This document shows positions 1-7,885 of a stretch of DNA of 40,034 nucleotides, piece by piece. Under the pieces are notes generated by a model. The model was given only the letters and a program-made list of their open reading frames with translations, searched no databases and was not told the origin of the DNA. The first letter of the stretch is position 1. Every line of letters begins with the position of its first letter. The DNA comes from a virus. A program made the translations under genes and the position numbers. The stretch is taken from positions 1-40,034 of the IMG/VR virus record IMGVR_UViG_3300044994_000437; one strand, 5' to 3'.

Positions 1-2164
1 CCATGCTGCTTTCGGCATTCCTGTGCTGATGCTGCAGCTCCTCAACTCGTGGCATTAAAAACATCTCTTCTGGGCGACCTATTACAGTACTCTTAAATCG
101 ACCAAACTCGAATAGCTGCATAGTATCGAGGCCAAGATCGGCAATTTCCACTGTTTCTAGCGGTCTAGAAAGCGGGTCAAAAACTGTGGCTCCGGCAAAA
201 GCTGCCAGATCTAGCAAGAAATGATATGGGCTATTAGCCTGAATCGTCATTGGAGTCTTCAGAGGCAATACGTTTATTGAAGTGGGGTTTCTAAAATTAG
301 CTGCCAGAATAGCCAGGACAGACTCAGAGAAGTGATGCGCTACGACAACTAAGTTGGGGCTAATGGCGTTCTTTCCGTACTTAACGCTATCTGACGCATC
401 GCCAAAAATCTCAAGAACTTTCATGATTTGGCTAATATCGTTAATTTTACCATTATAAAGCAAGAACTTGGGGCGCTCGAGCAGGGTTCTGTAATTGCCC
501 TTGTCGTTAATAAACTCTTCAATAAAACGACCGCAAGTCTCTTCAAATCCCTTTGCAATGTGGAAGCCCTCTACCTTTTCAACTTCAAAACCACTAACTC
601 CGGGAGCCTCTGCGATAGTAATATTCCCGCTGTGCCCAACTTCGCCAAATCCCTGAATTACTGCTTCTGACATTTCTTGGTCGTAGTTAGTGGCTACAAG
701 GGCTACCTTCTTTAAAAGGTCCTCGTCGTTTTCAGTGGTAATCTTAATGGCGTTGTCTTGGATAAATGGCACAACAAACTCATTATACGCCTGCTCAAGC
801 TCTCTCATTACCTTTTGAGTGGAAACCCTAGGATTTTCGCGCAGATAGTTCAATCCAAGCCTAATAAGGGCTTCTGCCAAAATTGTAGCGGAAGTAGTAT
901 TGTGAGTGACGACATAGTTATCAGTTATGTACAGGCTGTCCGGATTGCTTACCTTGATGCATTGCATTTCCGTAAAGCGTCCGGTTGGAGTGATGCGAAT
1001 AATCTTGTCTCCTAATTTATGGCCTTTCAATTGAGCAATGCGAATGCTCGTAGTATCAGGATTAACTTTAGAGCGGTTTTTCCTGCTAATAAGCGTAGTA
1101 AGGCCCAAGCTGCTGCAAAGCTGCTTGACATCATGTGCGAATTGTTCTGATGTAGTATTAAACTCAAACATGCCTTTCTTATTGATGTACCCGTCAGAAT
1201 CTATAAGGCCCTGTAGCAATTGTTTTCTAGCAGTCATTGAGCTGTATAAATAAGCTTGTGGTATATGCTTTGTGCTGCTGGGGGCATTTTTGAGCCCTAT
1301 TTGCTTCAAAATATGCTGAATAGAGCGATTGTGCTTGTCAGTTCCTGCAAGCTGCACTCTATAATAATTTTCGTCTTTAATAAATTGAACAGACTTAGTA
1401 ATACCTGCTGGAACAACTAATTTTTCAATAATATGTTTTTTGTCAGCGCCTAAAAATAGCTCAAAGCTTCCAGAATCCCTTACCGTCACGCCCCCAATCA
1501 ATAGTCCTACTAGGTATGGGTCCAGTGGCATTGCTGTCTCGCTGCTCTTAAATTCAACTACAGTTCGTGGCACGAAATACTTATATTTCTTATATCCGCC
1601 ACTTGTTTTTACATAATCCCTGTAAAGTTCTTTGGTTGTCTTATTTTTATTATTTTTATTATACGATACCGACCAAATATGATCTTCACAGCACTCGACT
1701 ACGCCCTTATTCTCAAATTCAACTTCGTATATTTCTTTTAGGCCTTTTGGATATACCCCCAAAACGGTCTGAGTAGTTCCGTTTGTTCCGCTAATTTTCA
1801 TGCCAACGGATACGTCCTTCATTTGGACAAAGCCGCTTGGAGTCAAAACTTTACTATATAATGGCTGTGGTCCATCACCTGCCTCCACATTAGTTTTTGA
1901 AGAACTATCCCTAGCTGCTTCTAGAATTGCCTGTTTCGTGGGATCTGCAAAAGCCATGGAATTAAAAACTGTAATACCGTCTTTGGTAACATATGGCCCA
2001 ATATTTTCTTGACGCTCAATTAAAACGATTTTGCCGTTAGGACCCAAGGTTGAGCCTACGAGCTGACTAGCCTGATGAAGGGTCTCTAATACTACCTTCT
2101 GAATCTTATTTGAATCAGAAGTTATTGTTTTGCTTGCGGTTTTTGATTTAGCAAATTCTTTCAT
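1..2164 (-). CDS. groEL: Phage GroEL-type chaperonin with class 3 intein (partial, C-terminus beyond left edge)
   Basis: This is a phage-encoded 60-kDa chaperonin that would fold phage proteins in an ATP-dependent ring. Reading the reverse strand from the ATG at 2164 gives one open frame to the window edge, so no stop is visible. Extein residues 1-98 contain the GroEL hallmarks GSTLGPNGK and VTKDGITV, then AGDG. After a 324-residue intein the host protein resumes with TTSATILAEALI, restoring the conserved GDGTT ATP-binding motif. The following ~299 residues match the intermediate and apical domains, for example NYDQEMSEAVIQGFGEVG and LAAFAGATVFDP. An AAGGAG ribosome site lies at 2176-2181, a slightly long 11 nt from the start. 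Sequence similarity to bacterial GroEL is low, as in the distant chaperonins of phages such as EL and OBP, so a phage origin is more likely than a host gene. A GroES-like gene lies at 6164-6454. Confidence 0.9.
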   Translation of the reverse strand, partial: MKEFAKSKTASKTITSDSNKIQKVVLETLHQASQLVGSTLGPNGKIVLIERQENIGPYVTKDGITVFNSMAFADPTKQAILEAARDSSSKTNVEAGDGPQPLYSKVLTPSGFVQMKDVSVGMKISGTNGTTQTVLGVYPKGLKEIYEVEFENKGVVECCEDHIWSVSYNKNNKNKTTKELYRDYVKTSGGYKKYKYFVPRTVVEFKSSETAMPLDPYLVGLLIGGVTVRDSGSFELFLGADKKHIIEKLVVPAGITKSVQFIKDENYYRVQLAGTDKHNRSIQHILKQIGLKNAPSSTKHIPQAYLYSSMTARKQLLQGLIDSDGYINKKGMFEFNTTSEQFAHDVKQLCSSLGLTTLISRKNRSKVNPDTTSIRIAQLKGHKLGDKIIRITPTGRFTEMQCIKVSNPDSLYITDNYVVTHNTTSATILAEALIRLGLNYLRENPRVSTQKVMRELEQAYNEFVVPFIQDNAIKITTENDEDLLKKVALVATNYDQEMSEAVIQGFGEVGHSGNITIAEAPGVSGFEVEKVEGFHIAKGFEETCGRFIEEFINDKGNYRTLLERPKFLLYNGKINDISQIMKVLEIFGDASDSVKYGKNAISPNLVVVAHHFSESVLAILAANFRNPTSINVLPLKTPMTIQANSPYHFLLDLAAFAGATVFDPLSRPLETVEIADLGLDTMQLFEFGRFKSTVIGRPEEMFLMPRVEELQHQHRNAESSM
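899..1870 (-). other. Class 3 intein in GroEL with LAGLIDADG endonuclease domain
   Basis: This 324-residue protein insert starts with Pro (PQPLYSKVLTPSG) directly after the GDG of GroEL and ends VVTHN before TT. It has no Cys or Ser at position 1. It carries the three residues that define class 3 inteins: Trp in block B (EDHIWSV, residue 66), Cys in block F (MQCIKV, residue 304) and Thr in block G (VVTHN, residue 322). In that class the block F Cys replaces Cys1 as the first nucleophile. The +1 extein residue is Thr. Two LAGLIDADG helices are visible, PYLVGLLIGG near residue 118 and LLQGLIDSDGYI near residue 218. The first lacks the usual acidic residue, so endonuclease activity may be reduced. 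Splicing would remove 899-1870 at the protein level and rebuild the ATP site. Confidence 0.88.
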
Positions 2165-2201
2165 GTAGTATAAATCTCCTTATAAGTCTATCGTTATGTT
2201 T

Positions 2202-2229
2202 ATATTACCATTTTTTAAGATCTAATCAA
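2202..2229 (-). promoter_or_regulatory. Putative sigma70-type promoter for groEL
   Basis: On the reverse strand TTGATT (2224-2229) is followed by a 16-nt spacer and TAATAT (2202-2207), about 38 nt before the groEL start. The elements fit a host sigma70 promoter. This is a by-eye call in AT-rich DNA. Confidence 0.4.
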
Positions 2230-2249
2230 CAAAAAATTAACTGTTATGG

Positions 2250-2277
2250 TTGACTGGGTAATCATTTATGTTAATAC
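2250..2277 (+). promoter_or_regulatory. Putative sigma70-type promoter for the 2346-7885 operon
   Basis: TTGACT at 2250-2255 is followed by 16 nt and TAATAC at 2272-2277 (or 17 nt and AATACT). It would start a transcript near 2284 reading into the gene at 2346. It lies back to back with the putative groEL promoter, making 2165-2345 a divergent control region. Confidence 0.45.
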
Positions 2278-2303
2278 TGTGTTTAAGCGTAAAAATGCAC
2301 CAT

Positions 2304-2330
2304 CCTCATAGAAAGGATACCTCTATGAGG
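2304..2330 (+). promoter_or_regulatory. Perfect 9-bp hairpin in the 5' leader, just upstream of the ribosome site
   Basis: CCTCATAGA (2304-2312) and TCTATGAGG (2322-2330) are perfect inverted arms around a 9-nt loop. The AAGGAGG ribosome site starts at 2333, directly after the stem. There is no T-run, so it is not a terminator. It may control translation of the first gene or protect the 5' end of the mRNA. Confidence 0.5.
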
Positions 2331-2345
2331 TAAAGGAGGGGTGGT

Positions 2346-3731
2346 TTGAGGGGAATGCAATTAGAAGAATACCTACTTTCATATTCTTTAAGTTCTTTTA
2401 AAGAAGATCTTAATAATGCTCATTTGGCTATTTTTGCTCAAATGCATCACCCTATGTTTAAAACTGATTCAGATGGAAGGGATTCTTTAATATATGAAAA
2501 AAAGTTATTTGATTTCTTTTTTAAAGGGTACTACAGCTCTTTAAAGCATGGAGAACTTATTAGGCCATTTTTTCATAGCAAGAAGTCTTACGCCCTTCAT
2601 TATTGGTTTACGGGGGAAATGAATAGAAATCTAATAGATTTAAATAGATCTAATTCTGAGATTTTTGAGTTTAAAGACAATAAAATTAATATTAATACAA
2701 TGGCCCTATATGCTTTATTTAGAGTACTAAGAGATAAACTGGTAGAGGCTCAAGTTGATCTTTCAAAATCTGGATTTCCTAAATATTTTAAAGTATTTAA
2801 TCGAGATTCGTTTTTTAAATACTTTGTACCTAAAATCGAATATATGCTATCTAAGCCGAAGCTTGTAAAAGGCATTTTAGGAAAAAGAACTCATTTTGAA
2901 TATTTTATTAAAAATCAGGATACAGCCATAAAAATGGCTAAAAAATTGACAGTAGAGGAAGTTCTGAGATACTGCAATGCCAATAACGCAGGAGTCTTTC
3001 TAAGGTATTTTAAAGACGAAAAGGCGTTCAGGTCAGCTGCAGAAAGGCTTTATAATGAATGTGAAAAAATATTAAAATTTAAAATTATTAAAAAAAATGG
3101 CTATTTTCCGGAGGATTTTTCTGAACAGCTAGCTAAGTACAGGATTACAGTTAAAAGTTGTTTGAGGTACTTAAAATATCTGGCTTTAATGTCTACTATT
3201 CAAAATCGCGTTAAACGTCCAGTAGAGATAAACGCAGCACTAGAAAAGAAATGGTTCCATACAGGGTATAAGATGCTGTCTGATGCGGCAGTTAAATTAA
3301 AGTGGCGTATATGCACAGATGCGACATTTTGCCCAGGAGTTAGGTCTAGGACATACCAAATAAGAGTGGCAAGCAGCAAAGCGATTTACAAGCCTAAGCG
3401 CCGAATAACATTCAATAATATTGAAAAAGTATTTATGGCGGCTAAAAACTCTGAAACTAAAAATAAAATTGCCATGGCGTTTGATTTTGCCGCTGAGTAT
3501 TTATTTAAGCGAGCAGAAGCCCATGCTGCTGAATCTTCCCTAGTAGAAAATCCCAGAGAATTATATTTTGCATACAATACACATTACTCTACAAAGCAGA
3601 AAAAATTTGAGTCAATACTAGAAATTAGATATAATCGTAATAAATATAAGCAGCAGCTTAATAGCTTTTTAAAGAATTTTTCTGAAGTTAAGAGATATAA
3701 AAACTTACCTTATTGGAGATCCACAGGGTGA
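2346..3731 (+). CDS. Hypothetical phage protein, 461 aa
   Basis: I do not recognise this protein. It is rich in Lys, Phe and Tyr and looks soluble and mostly helical, with no signal peptide, membrane segment or clear catalytic motif. The TTG start at 2346 is chosen because a strong AAGGAGG site (2333-2339) sits 6 nt upstream. The in-frame ATG at 2355 would be 15 nt away. It is the first gene after the putative promoter at 2250 and its stop overlaps the GTG start of the helicase gene (3728). By position it may take part in DNA replication or recombination, but nothing in the sequence proves this. Base composition is more AT-rich than the head genes downstream. Confidence 0.75.
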   Translation: MRGMQLEEYLLSYSLSSFKEDLNNAHLAIFAQMHHPMFKTDSDGRDSLIYEKKLFDFFFKGYYSSLKHGELIRPFFHSKKSYALHYWFTGEMNRNLIDLNRSNSEIFEFKDNKININTMALYALFRVLRDKLVEAQVDLSKSGFPKYFKVFNRDSFFKYFVPKIEYMLSKPKLVKGILGKRTHFEYFIKNQDTAIKMAKKLTVEEVLRYCNANNAGVFLRYFKDEKAFRSAAERLYNECEKILKFKIIKKNGYFPEDFSEQLAKYRITVKSCLRYLKYLALMSTIQNRVKRPVEINAALEKKWFHTGYKMLSDAAVKLKWRICTDATFCPGVRSRTYQIRVASSKAIYKPKRRITFNNIEKVFMAAKNSETKNKIAMAFDFAAEYLFKRAEAHAAESSLVENPRELYFAYNTHYSTKQKKFESILEIRYNRNKYKQQLNSFLKNFSEVKRYKNLPYWRSTG

Positions 3732-5170
3732 AAATTATTATAGAGACGCCCATAAAAATGAGAATATATGTGGATTCACAGTCCCAGGTAGACTCTTTAA
3801 GAAAAATGCTGTCTTTTAAAGACAAAACTGTTGAGATGCAAATTAAAAATCTCAAAAAAAATTTTTATTTGCGTCAAAGATATGGCAATGAGTGGGTAGA
3901 AAATCAGTTATCCAATCTTAATAAGCAGCTCGTTAAAACGGTTCTATTTGAAGACGAGTACGGGCTATGGACATATCCTGGATTGGCGAATAGACTTAAA
4001 GCAAGTTTTGACTGCCAAGTTGAAAATAATGTCGTATACCCACAGCCTAAACTAATACCATGGAACGAAGTTCCAAAATATTCTATGTATTATTATCAGG
4101 AGGCTGCGGTTGAGCGATTGCTAGAAAATCCGCATTCGCACGTAAGCCTTCCGACTGGTTCGGGCAAAAGTATCGTTATAACTAATTTGGTCAAAAGATT
4201 GGGACTTAAGACAATAGTTATCGCTCCATCAAGTTCTATATGCGATCAGCTACACGAAGACCTTATAAGGGCATTTGGAAAGAAAAATGTTGGCATGTAC
4301 GGTGGAAGTAAAAAGCAGTACGACAAAAAAATTGTCGTAGCAACGGCACAGTCTCTGGTTAGAGTCACAGAGAATAGTGAGTCATTTAAGTATATCTCTA
4401 ATTTTGATGCCATGATATTCGACGAATGCCACCTGACACCGGCCAATACTTTTGAAAAAGTATGCCATGACCTGCTCTCTAAAGTTCCTTACAGATGGTT
4501 TACAACTGCAACGCCAGAGAGAAATGACGGCAAAAATACGCTTTTAGAAGCCATTATCGGCCCTTGCGTGTATCTTAAAACTATTCAGGAGCTTCAAGAA
4601 GAAGGATTCCTGGCAAAGTTGTCTACTCTAATGATTGAGGTCGGCTCACCTAATCCAGAGTACAACAGCAATAATATGGTGAAGATGAATCAAGTGCATT
4701 TATATAATAATGAAACTATAGCAAGAATTATATCCGATATGGCAGAAAAGGCTGTAAATGCAGGAATGCCAACTTTAATCCTTGTAGATGAGCATAGCCA
4801 AGAACATCTCTTAAAAAAGCACATGCGCACGGCTTATCAGTATGCATCCGGAGATTCAGATGTCACTCAGATTTGCGAAGACTTTAATAAAGGCAAGATC
4901 ATGTGCGTTGTCGGGACTTCCGCCGTCTCGACTGGTACCAATTTTCTTCCAGTAAGGCTAACTATTAATTGGCAAGGTAATAGGGCAGGAACCAAGGTAA
5001 AGCAGGGGCCCATCGGACGCAGCACCAGAATACATGCCGCGTCTGGCAAGACTGAGGCCAAAATTGTTGATTTTATTATTAAAGATGTGCCCCAGCTACG
5101 CAATCACGCCATGGTACGCGAAGGCTACTATAAAGAGGTGGGGCCAGTATCTCGTACGGAAATCACATGA
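3728..5170 (+). CDS. uvsW: Superfamily 2 DNA/RNA helicase, UvsW-like
   Basis: This is an ATP-driven helicase of the DEAD/DEAH superfamily 2, most like T4 UvsW, which unwinds branched DNA and R-loops and helps switch from origin- to recombination-dependent replication. Visible motifs in the 480-residue product are Walker A LPTGSGKS (about residue 141), Walker B with DECH (IFDECH, about 230), motif III TATP (about 259), and a C-terminal RecA-like domain with VVGTSAVSTGTNF and QGPIGRSTR (motif VI). About 100 N-terminal residues precede the helicase core, as in UvsW. I chose the GTG at 3728, which overlaps the previous stop and has GGAG 9 nt upstream. A TTG at 3713 is possible but has no site. 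The sigma-factor gene overlaps its stop. Confidence 0.85.
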   Translation: MKIIIETPIKMRIYVDSQSQVDSLRKMLSFKDKTVEMQIKNLKKNFYLRQRYGNEWVENQLSNLNKQLVKTVLFEDEYGLWTYPGLANRLKASFDCQVENNVVYPQPKLIPWNEVPKYSMYYYQEAAVERLLENPHSHVSLPTGSGKSIVITNLVKRLGLKTIVIAPSSSICDQLHEDLIRAFGKKNVGMYGGSKKQYDKKIVVATAQSLVRVTENSESFKYISNFDAMIFDECHLTPANTFEKVCHDLLSKVPYRWFTTATPERNDGKNTLLEAIIGPCVYLKTIQELQEEGFLAKLSTLMIEVGSPNPEYNSNNMVKMNQVHLYNNETIARIISDMAEKAVNAGMPTLILVDEHSQEHLLKKHMRTAYQYASGDSDVTQICEDFNKGKIMCVVGTSAVSTGTNFLPVRLTINWQGNRAGTKVKQGPIGRSTRIHAASGKTEAKIVDFIIKDVPQLRNHAMVREGYYKEVGPVSRTEIT

Positions 5171-6180
5171 AAAATCAAGCCGAAGAAATCAATATTTTGC
5201 AATTATACCTAAAAGAATTGGCCGCAGAGGCGCAATATAGTACTGATTTTGATACGAATGATAAATTTAAAAATCTTATTAAATTAGAAAAAGAATTTGC
5301 CAAGTGCCTACGATCCTTTAAAGAAGGACGAGAAGTTTACAGAGCCTTCGTTTACTACATTAACGTAGAGTCCTCGGACCTGAGAGAGGCCAGAGGATAT
5401 TTTAGAGAGCGCCTTTCTAATTTTATGCCAGTAGTCAATAAGGCAATTAAAAGGGCCAACATGAAAGATATGTACCGATTGCCCATCAATTTTAGATTCT
5501 GTGCCTTTGCAATGAGAAAATTAGAGGGCGTATCCGGCCCAAAAAAAGATAAAGTGTCTAAGCTAATGAATGAAATGTCAGTTATTCGTAATGAGATTAT
5601 AAATCAATACTTGTACATGGCACTTAATAAGGCAAAGGTCTTCAGTTCTAAAAATAAATCGGGATCAGTTGATTTTTCAGATTTTATATCCGCAGCCAAC
5701 GAGGGATTACTAAATGCGGTAGACAAATATGTGCTCGGAGCCAACTCTAAGTTCCATCAAATGGCCGTTGGATTCATATTAAGCCATCTGCTAACAGTTC
5801 AAACCTCGCATTCTTCCGCTGCTACGCTTGGCAGCCATGGCCAAAAGAAGCTCTACTCATTAAAAAAGGCACTTCAAAAGCAGACTGGATCAATTAACGT
5901 ACCGGAATTGTCGGAAGTCTTAAAAATAGCAGAAGAAGATATAGCAGATCTAATTAATTCCACCAAGTACTTTTCGCTAGATGCACCAATAAACGGATAC
6001 GAGGACCATTTAGTGTCTGATTTCGTGGACTTAGATAACGGCGAGGCTGCCTCTGCATATGATCTTGTAGAAGCTAAAAATTTACTGTTGCAAATATCTG
6101 AAAATATTGATAAAATGTCTATTGTTCAAAAAAAAATACTAGTCCTAAAGGGAGTCATTAAGCATGAAGACATTACATGA
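5167..6180 (+). CDS. Phage sigma-70-family sigma factor without region 4.2 (gp55-like)
   Basis: The 337-residue protein resembles a sigma70-family factor that would direct host RNA polymerase to phage promoters. A region 2-like segment is visible: NEIINQYLYMALNKAKVF, then DFSDFISAANEGLLNAVDKY, which parallels the DLIQEGNIGLMKAVDKF type of region 2.2. Region 3-like VPELSEVLKIAEEDIADLI and the FSLDAPI segment follow. The C-terminus holds only the start of region 4.1 (MSIVQKKILVLKG) and stops before any region 4.2 helix-turn-helix. The late sigma gp55 of T4 also lacks an ordinary region 4.2. I infer a late-gene sigma that reads a -10-type element only. Neighbours overlap it by 4 nt (helicase) and 17 nt (GroES-like). 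Confidence 0.7.
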   Translation: MKNQAEEINILQLYLKELAAEAQYSTDFDTNDKFKNLIKLEKEFAKCLRSFKEGREVYRAFVYYINVESSDLREARGYFRERLSNFMPVVNKAIKRANMKDMYRLPINFRFCAFAMRKLEGVSGPKKDKVSKLMNEMSVIRNEIINQYLYMALNKAKVFSSKNKSGSVDFSDFISAANEGLLNAVDKYVLGANSKFHQMAVGFILSHLLTVQTSHSSAATLGSHGQKKLYSLKKALQKQTGSINVPELSEVLKIAEEDIADLINSTKYFSLDAPINGYEDHLVSDFVDLDNGEAASAYDLVEAKNLLLQISENIDKMSIVQKKILVLKGVIKHEDIT

Positions 6181-6454
6181 CAATATCGCTATTAAGCCTA
6201 TTCAATTTAATCATGCACAGCAGGTTGAGAGCGCTAATGCTAGATTTGTTAGGACGGACAAGCTTTTCAGAGATTTAGTAAGCTCCGAATTGGTAATGGA
6301 TGGACCAAACGACCTCAAGCGAGGCGATATTGTGTATTTTCGTGGGGATATTTATAATCACCCAACTGTACAAAAAATATCTTCTTTGAATGGAGTCGAG
6401 TTTGTGCTGTTGCCTATTAGCTTAGCTGTAGCTGTTCAAAAAAAAGAGGCTTAA
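6164..6454 (+). CDS. groES: GroES-like co-chaperonin
   Basis: This 96-residue protein has the length and layout of a GroES/T4 gp31 co-chaperonin, the lid of the GroEL chamber. It opens with KTLHDNIAIKPI, close to the RPLHDRVIVK start of GroES. It ends with KRGDIVYFRGDIYNHPTVQ and a strand pair finishing SLAVAVQ, matching the VGDIVIF and DILAIV ends of the GroES fold. The middle, where the mobile loop would lie, is diverged (residues ~16-45). It starts 17 nt inside the sigma gene, with GGGAG about 10 nt upstream. With the phage GroEL it probably makes a dedicated chaperonin pair. A host-GroEL partner role like gp31 is an alternative. Confidence 0.65.
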   Translation: MKTLHDNIAIKPIQFNHAQQVESANARFVRTDKLFRDLVSSELVMDGPNDLKRGDIVYFRGDIYNHPTVQKISSLNGVEFVLLPISLAVAVQKKEA

Positions 6455-6455
6455 C

Positions 6456-7490
6456 TTGAAGGCACTATTGGTCGGCGACTTACATGTACAAGTAAATAAT
6501 CTAGAGGAGACTTCCAATCTCTTTAAACTTATTGAAAAAACTGCAACAGAGCATGCAGTTGACGCCATTGTGTTTTTAGGGGATATATTCCATACCCATT
6601 CGGTTGTAAGGCAAGAAGTAGTGGATCTGCTCCAAGACAATCTGCGCAGGCTTTCCAAAAGTAATGCAATTTATATACTTGCAGGAAATCATGATGGCAG
6701 CTCCCCTACGTCTACTAAAATTAATGCAGTGCGGCAGACCCTTTCGCATTTAGTAACCGTAATTGATGAAAATAGCGGCCCATTGGTACTGGGGCCGTAT
6801 GGATTAATAGGATTCACTCATTCAGAAGACGATTTTAAAAAATTACTGCCTGACGCACAATATTTAGTTTGTCATCAAACTTTTAACGGCGCCACTTACG
6901 AGAATGGATTCTATGCCCCAGACGGTTTCTCAGTAGAATCTGTGTCTCAGTACAAAAGGGTTATAGCAGGACATATACATTCATCGCAATCCGTAGCCAA
7001 TATTACATATATAGGGACACCAAGGCCAGTAAGCTCAGCCGAGTTTTTTCAACTGGGATCGAAAGAATCTAAAAATATTTTTATACATTACTCGGACTCG
7101 GACTCGCTAATCCCAGTTAGTACTTTAGGCTGGGTAAGAACCCAGTATAGGGCCGAAATAGTGGAAGGACAAGATAGCAGTTCAATAGTGTCAGCCCTTA
7201 AAAACAATAATGATCCGCTATCTAAAATTAGAGTCACTCTGACTGGGACGGAAGAGTTTTGTAAAAATATATCAAAAGATTTGGAATCTGCTCAAAATTT
7301 AAAGATAGTTCCAAATATATTGAAAACATTTAATAGCAAGATTGACGCTGATGCAGGAAAAAATACAATAGAACAGTTGCTGCATTATTATGTATTTAAT
7401 ATTATTGAAGAACCACAAAATATAAGGGAATCTATATGGCTAAGGCTTCAGAAGTTAGTTCCGAATCTCGGCAAAACCAGTACATGCTAG
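6456..7490 (+). CDS. Metallophosphoesterase, SbcD/Mre11/T4 gp47-like recombination nuclease subunit
   Basis: This 344-residue calcineurin-like phosphoesterase matches the nuclease subunit of the SbcCD/Mre11-Rad50/T4 gp46-47 complex, which processes double-strand ends for recombination. T4 gp47 is about the same length. The five metal-binding motifs appear in order: GDLH (residues 7-10), FLGDIFH (about 41), AGNHDG (about 72), a VCHQ histidine (about 143) and AGHIHS (about 173). The start is a TTG at 6456 with GAGG 6 nt upstream. The ATPase partner (gp46/SbcC) is not in this window. The last 55 nt overlap the next gene. Confidence 0.82.
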   Translation: MKALLVGDLHVQVNNLEETSNLFKLIEKTATEHAVDAIVFLGDIFHTHSVVRQEVVDLLQDNLRRLSKSNAIYILAGNHDGSSPTSTKINAVRQTLSHLVTVIDENSGPLVLGPYGLIGFTHSEDDFKKLLPDAQYLVCHQTFNGATYENGFYAPDGFSVESVSQYKRVIAGHIHSSQSVANITYIGTPRPVSSAEFFQLGSKESKNIFIHYSDSDSLIPVSTLGWVRTQYRAEIVEGQDSSSIVSALKNNNDPLSKIRVTLTGTEEFCKNISKDLESAQNLKIVPNILKTFNSKIDADAGKNTIEQLLHYYVFNIIEEPQNIRESIWLRLQKLVPNLGKTSTC

Positions 7491-7885
7491 CAAAGTTGCT
7501 TTTTACGAAATACGGAGTATTGCACTCGTTTCACGAGTTACAGCTGAAGTATTGGCCCATAGCTTGCTGCAATATCTCTATTGACGGATATGCAATGGTA
7601 GAGCCCAACTTAAAAAAAGTTACATATTGGGTTTATACTAAGAAATACTACAAGCTATCGGCTGAGGGCACAGTCGAAATCGACGGCTCTGTGTCTTATG
7701 AAACAAAGCCCGTAAAAAGAAGCAAGTTTTCTCCGCTTAAGCTGATATACGCCCCAGGAAAGAAATATAAAAACGAAATGAAACAGGCTTTTATTAATTT
7801 GGAAACATGGACGCAAGATATGCTGTGGCCAGATACCACAGTAGAAATGTATTATGACGAACAAAAATATAACCATAAAAAGTGA
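7436..7885 (+). CDS. Hypothetical protein, 149 aa
   Basis: I do not recognise this family. The protein is rich in Tyr, Lys and Trp with alternating strand-like segments (YAMVEPNLKKVTYWVY) and no membrane segment. The ATG at 7436 has AAGGGA 6-7 nt upstream but gives a long 55-nt overlap with the nuclease gene. The ATG at 7484 (MLAKLLFTKYG) is an alternative that would nearly remove the overlap but lacks a clear site. Its 3' end overlaps the small-terminase gene by 32 nt, so it sits at the join between the recombination and packaging genes. Confidence 0.65.
   Translation: MAKASEVSSESRQNQYMLAKLLFTKYGVLHSFHELQLKYWPIACCNISIDGYAMVEPNLKKVTYWVYTKKYYKLSAEGTVEIDGSVSYETKPVKRSKFSPLKLIYAPGKKYKNEMKQAFINLETWTQDMLWPDTTVEMYYDEQKYNHKK

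Noticed and set aside
428-2012. Several short forward-strand frames of 69-85 codons
   Set aside because: They lie on the strand opposite the intein-containing groEL gene, which is open across the whole region and clearly homologous.
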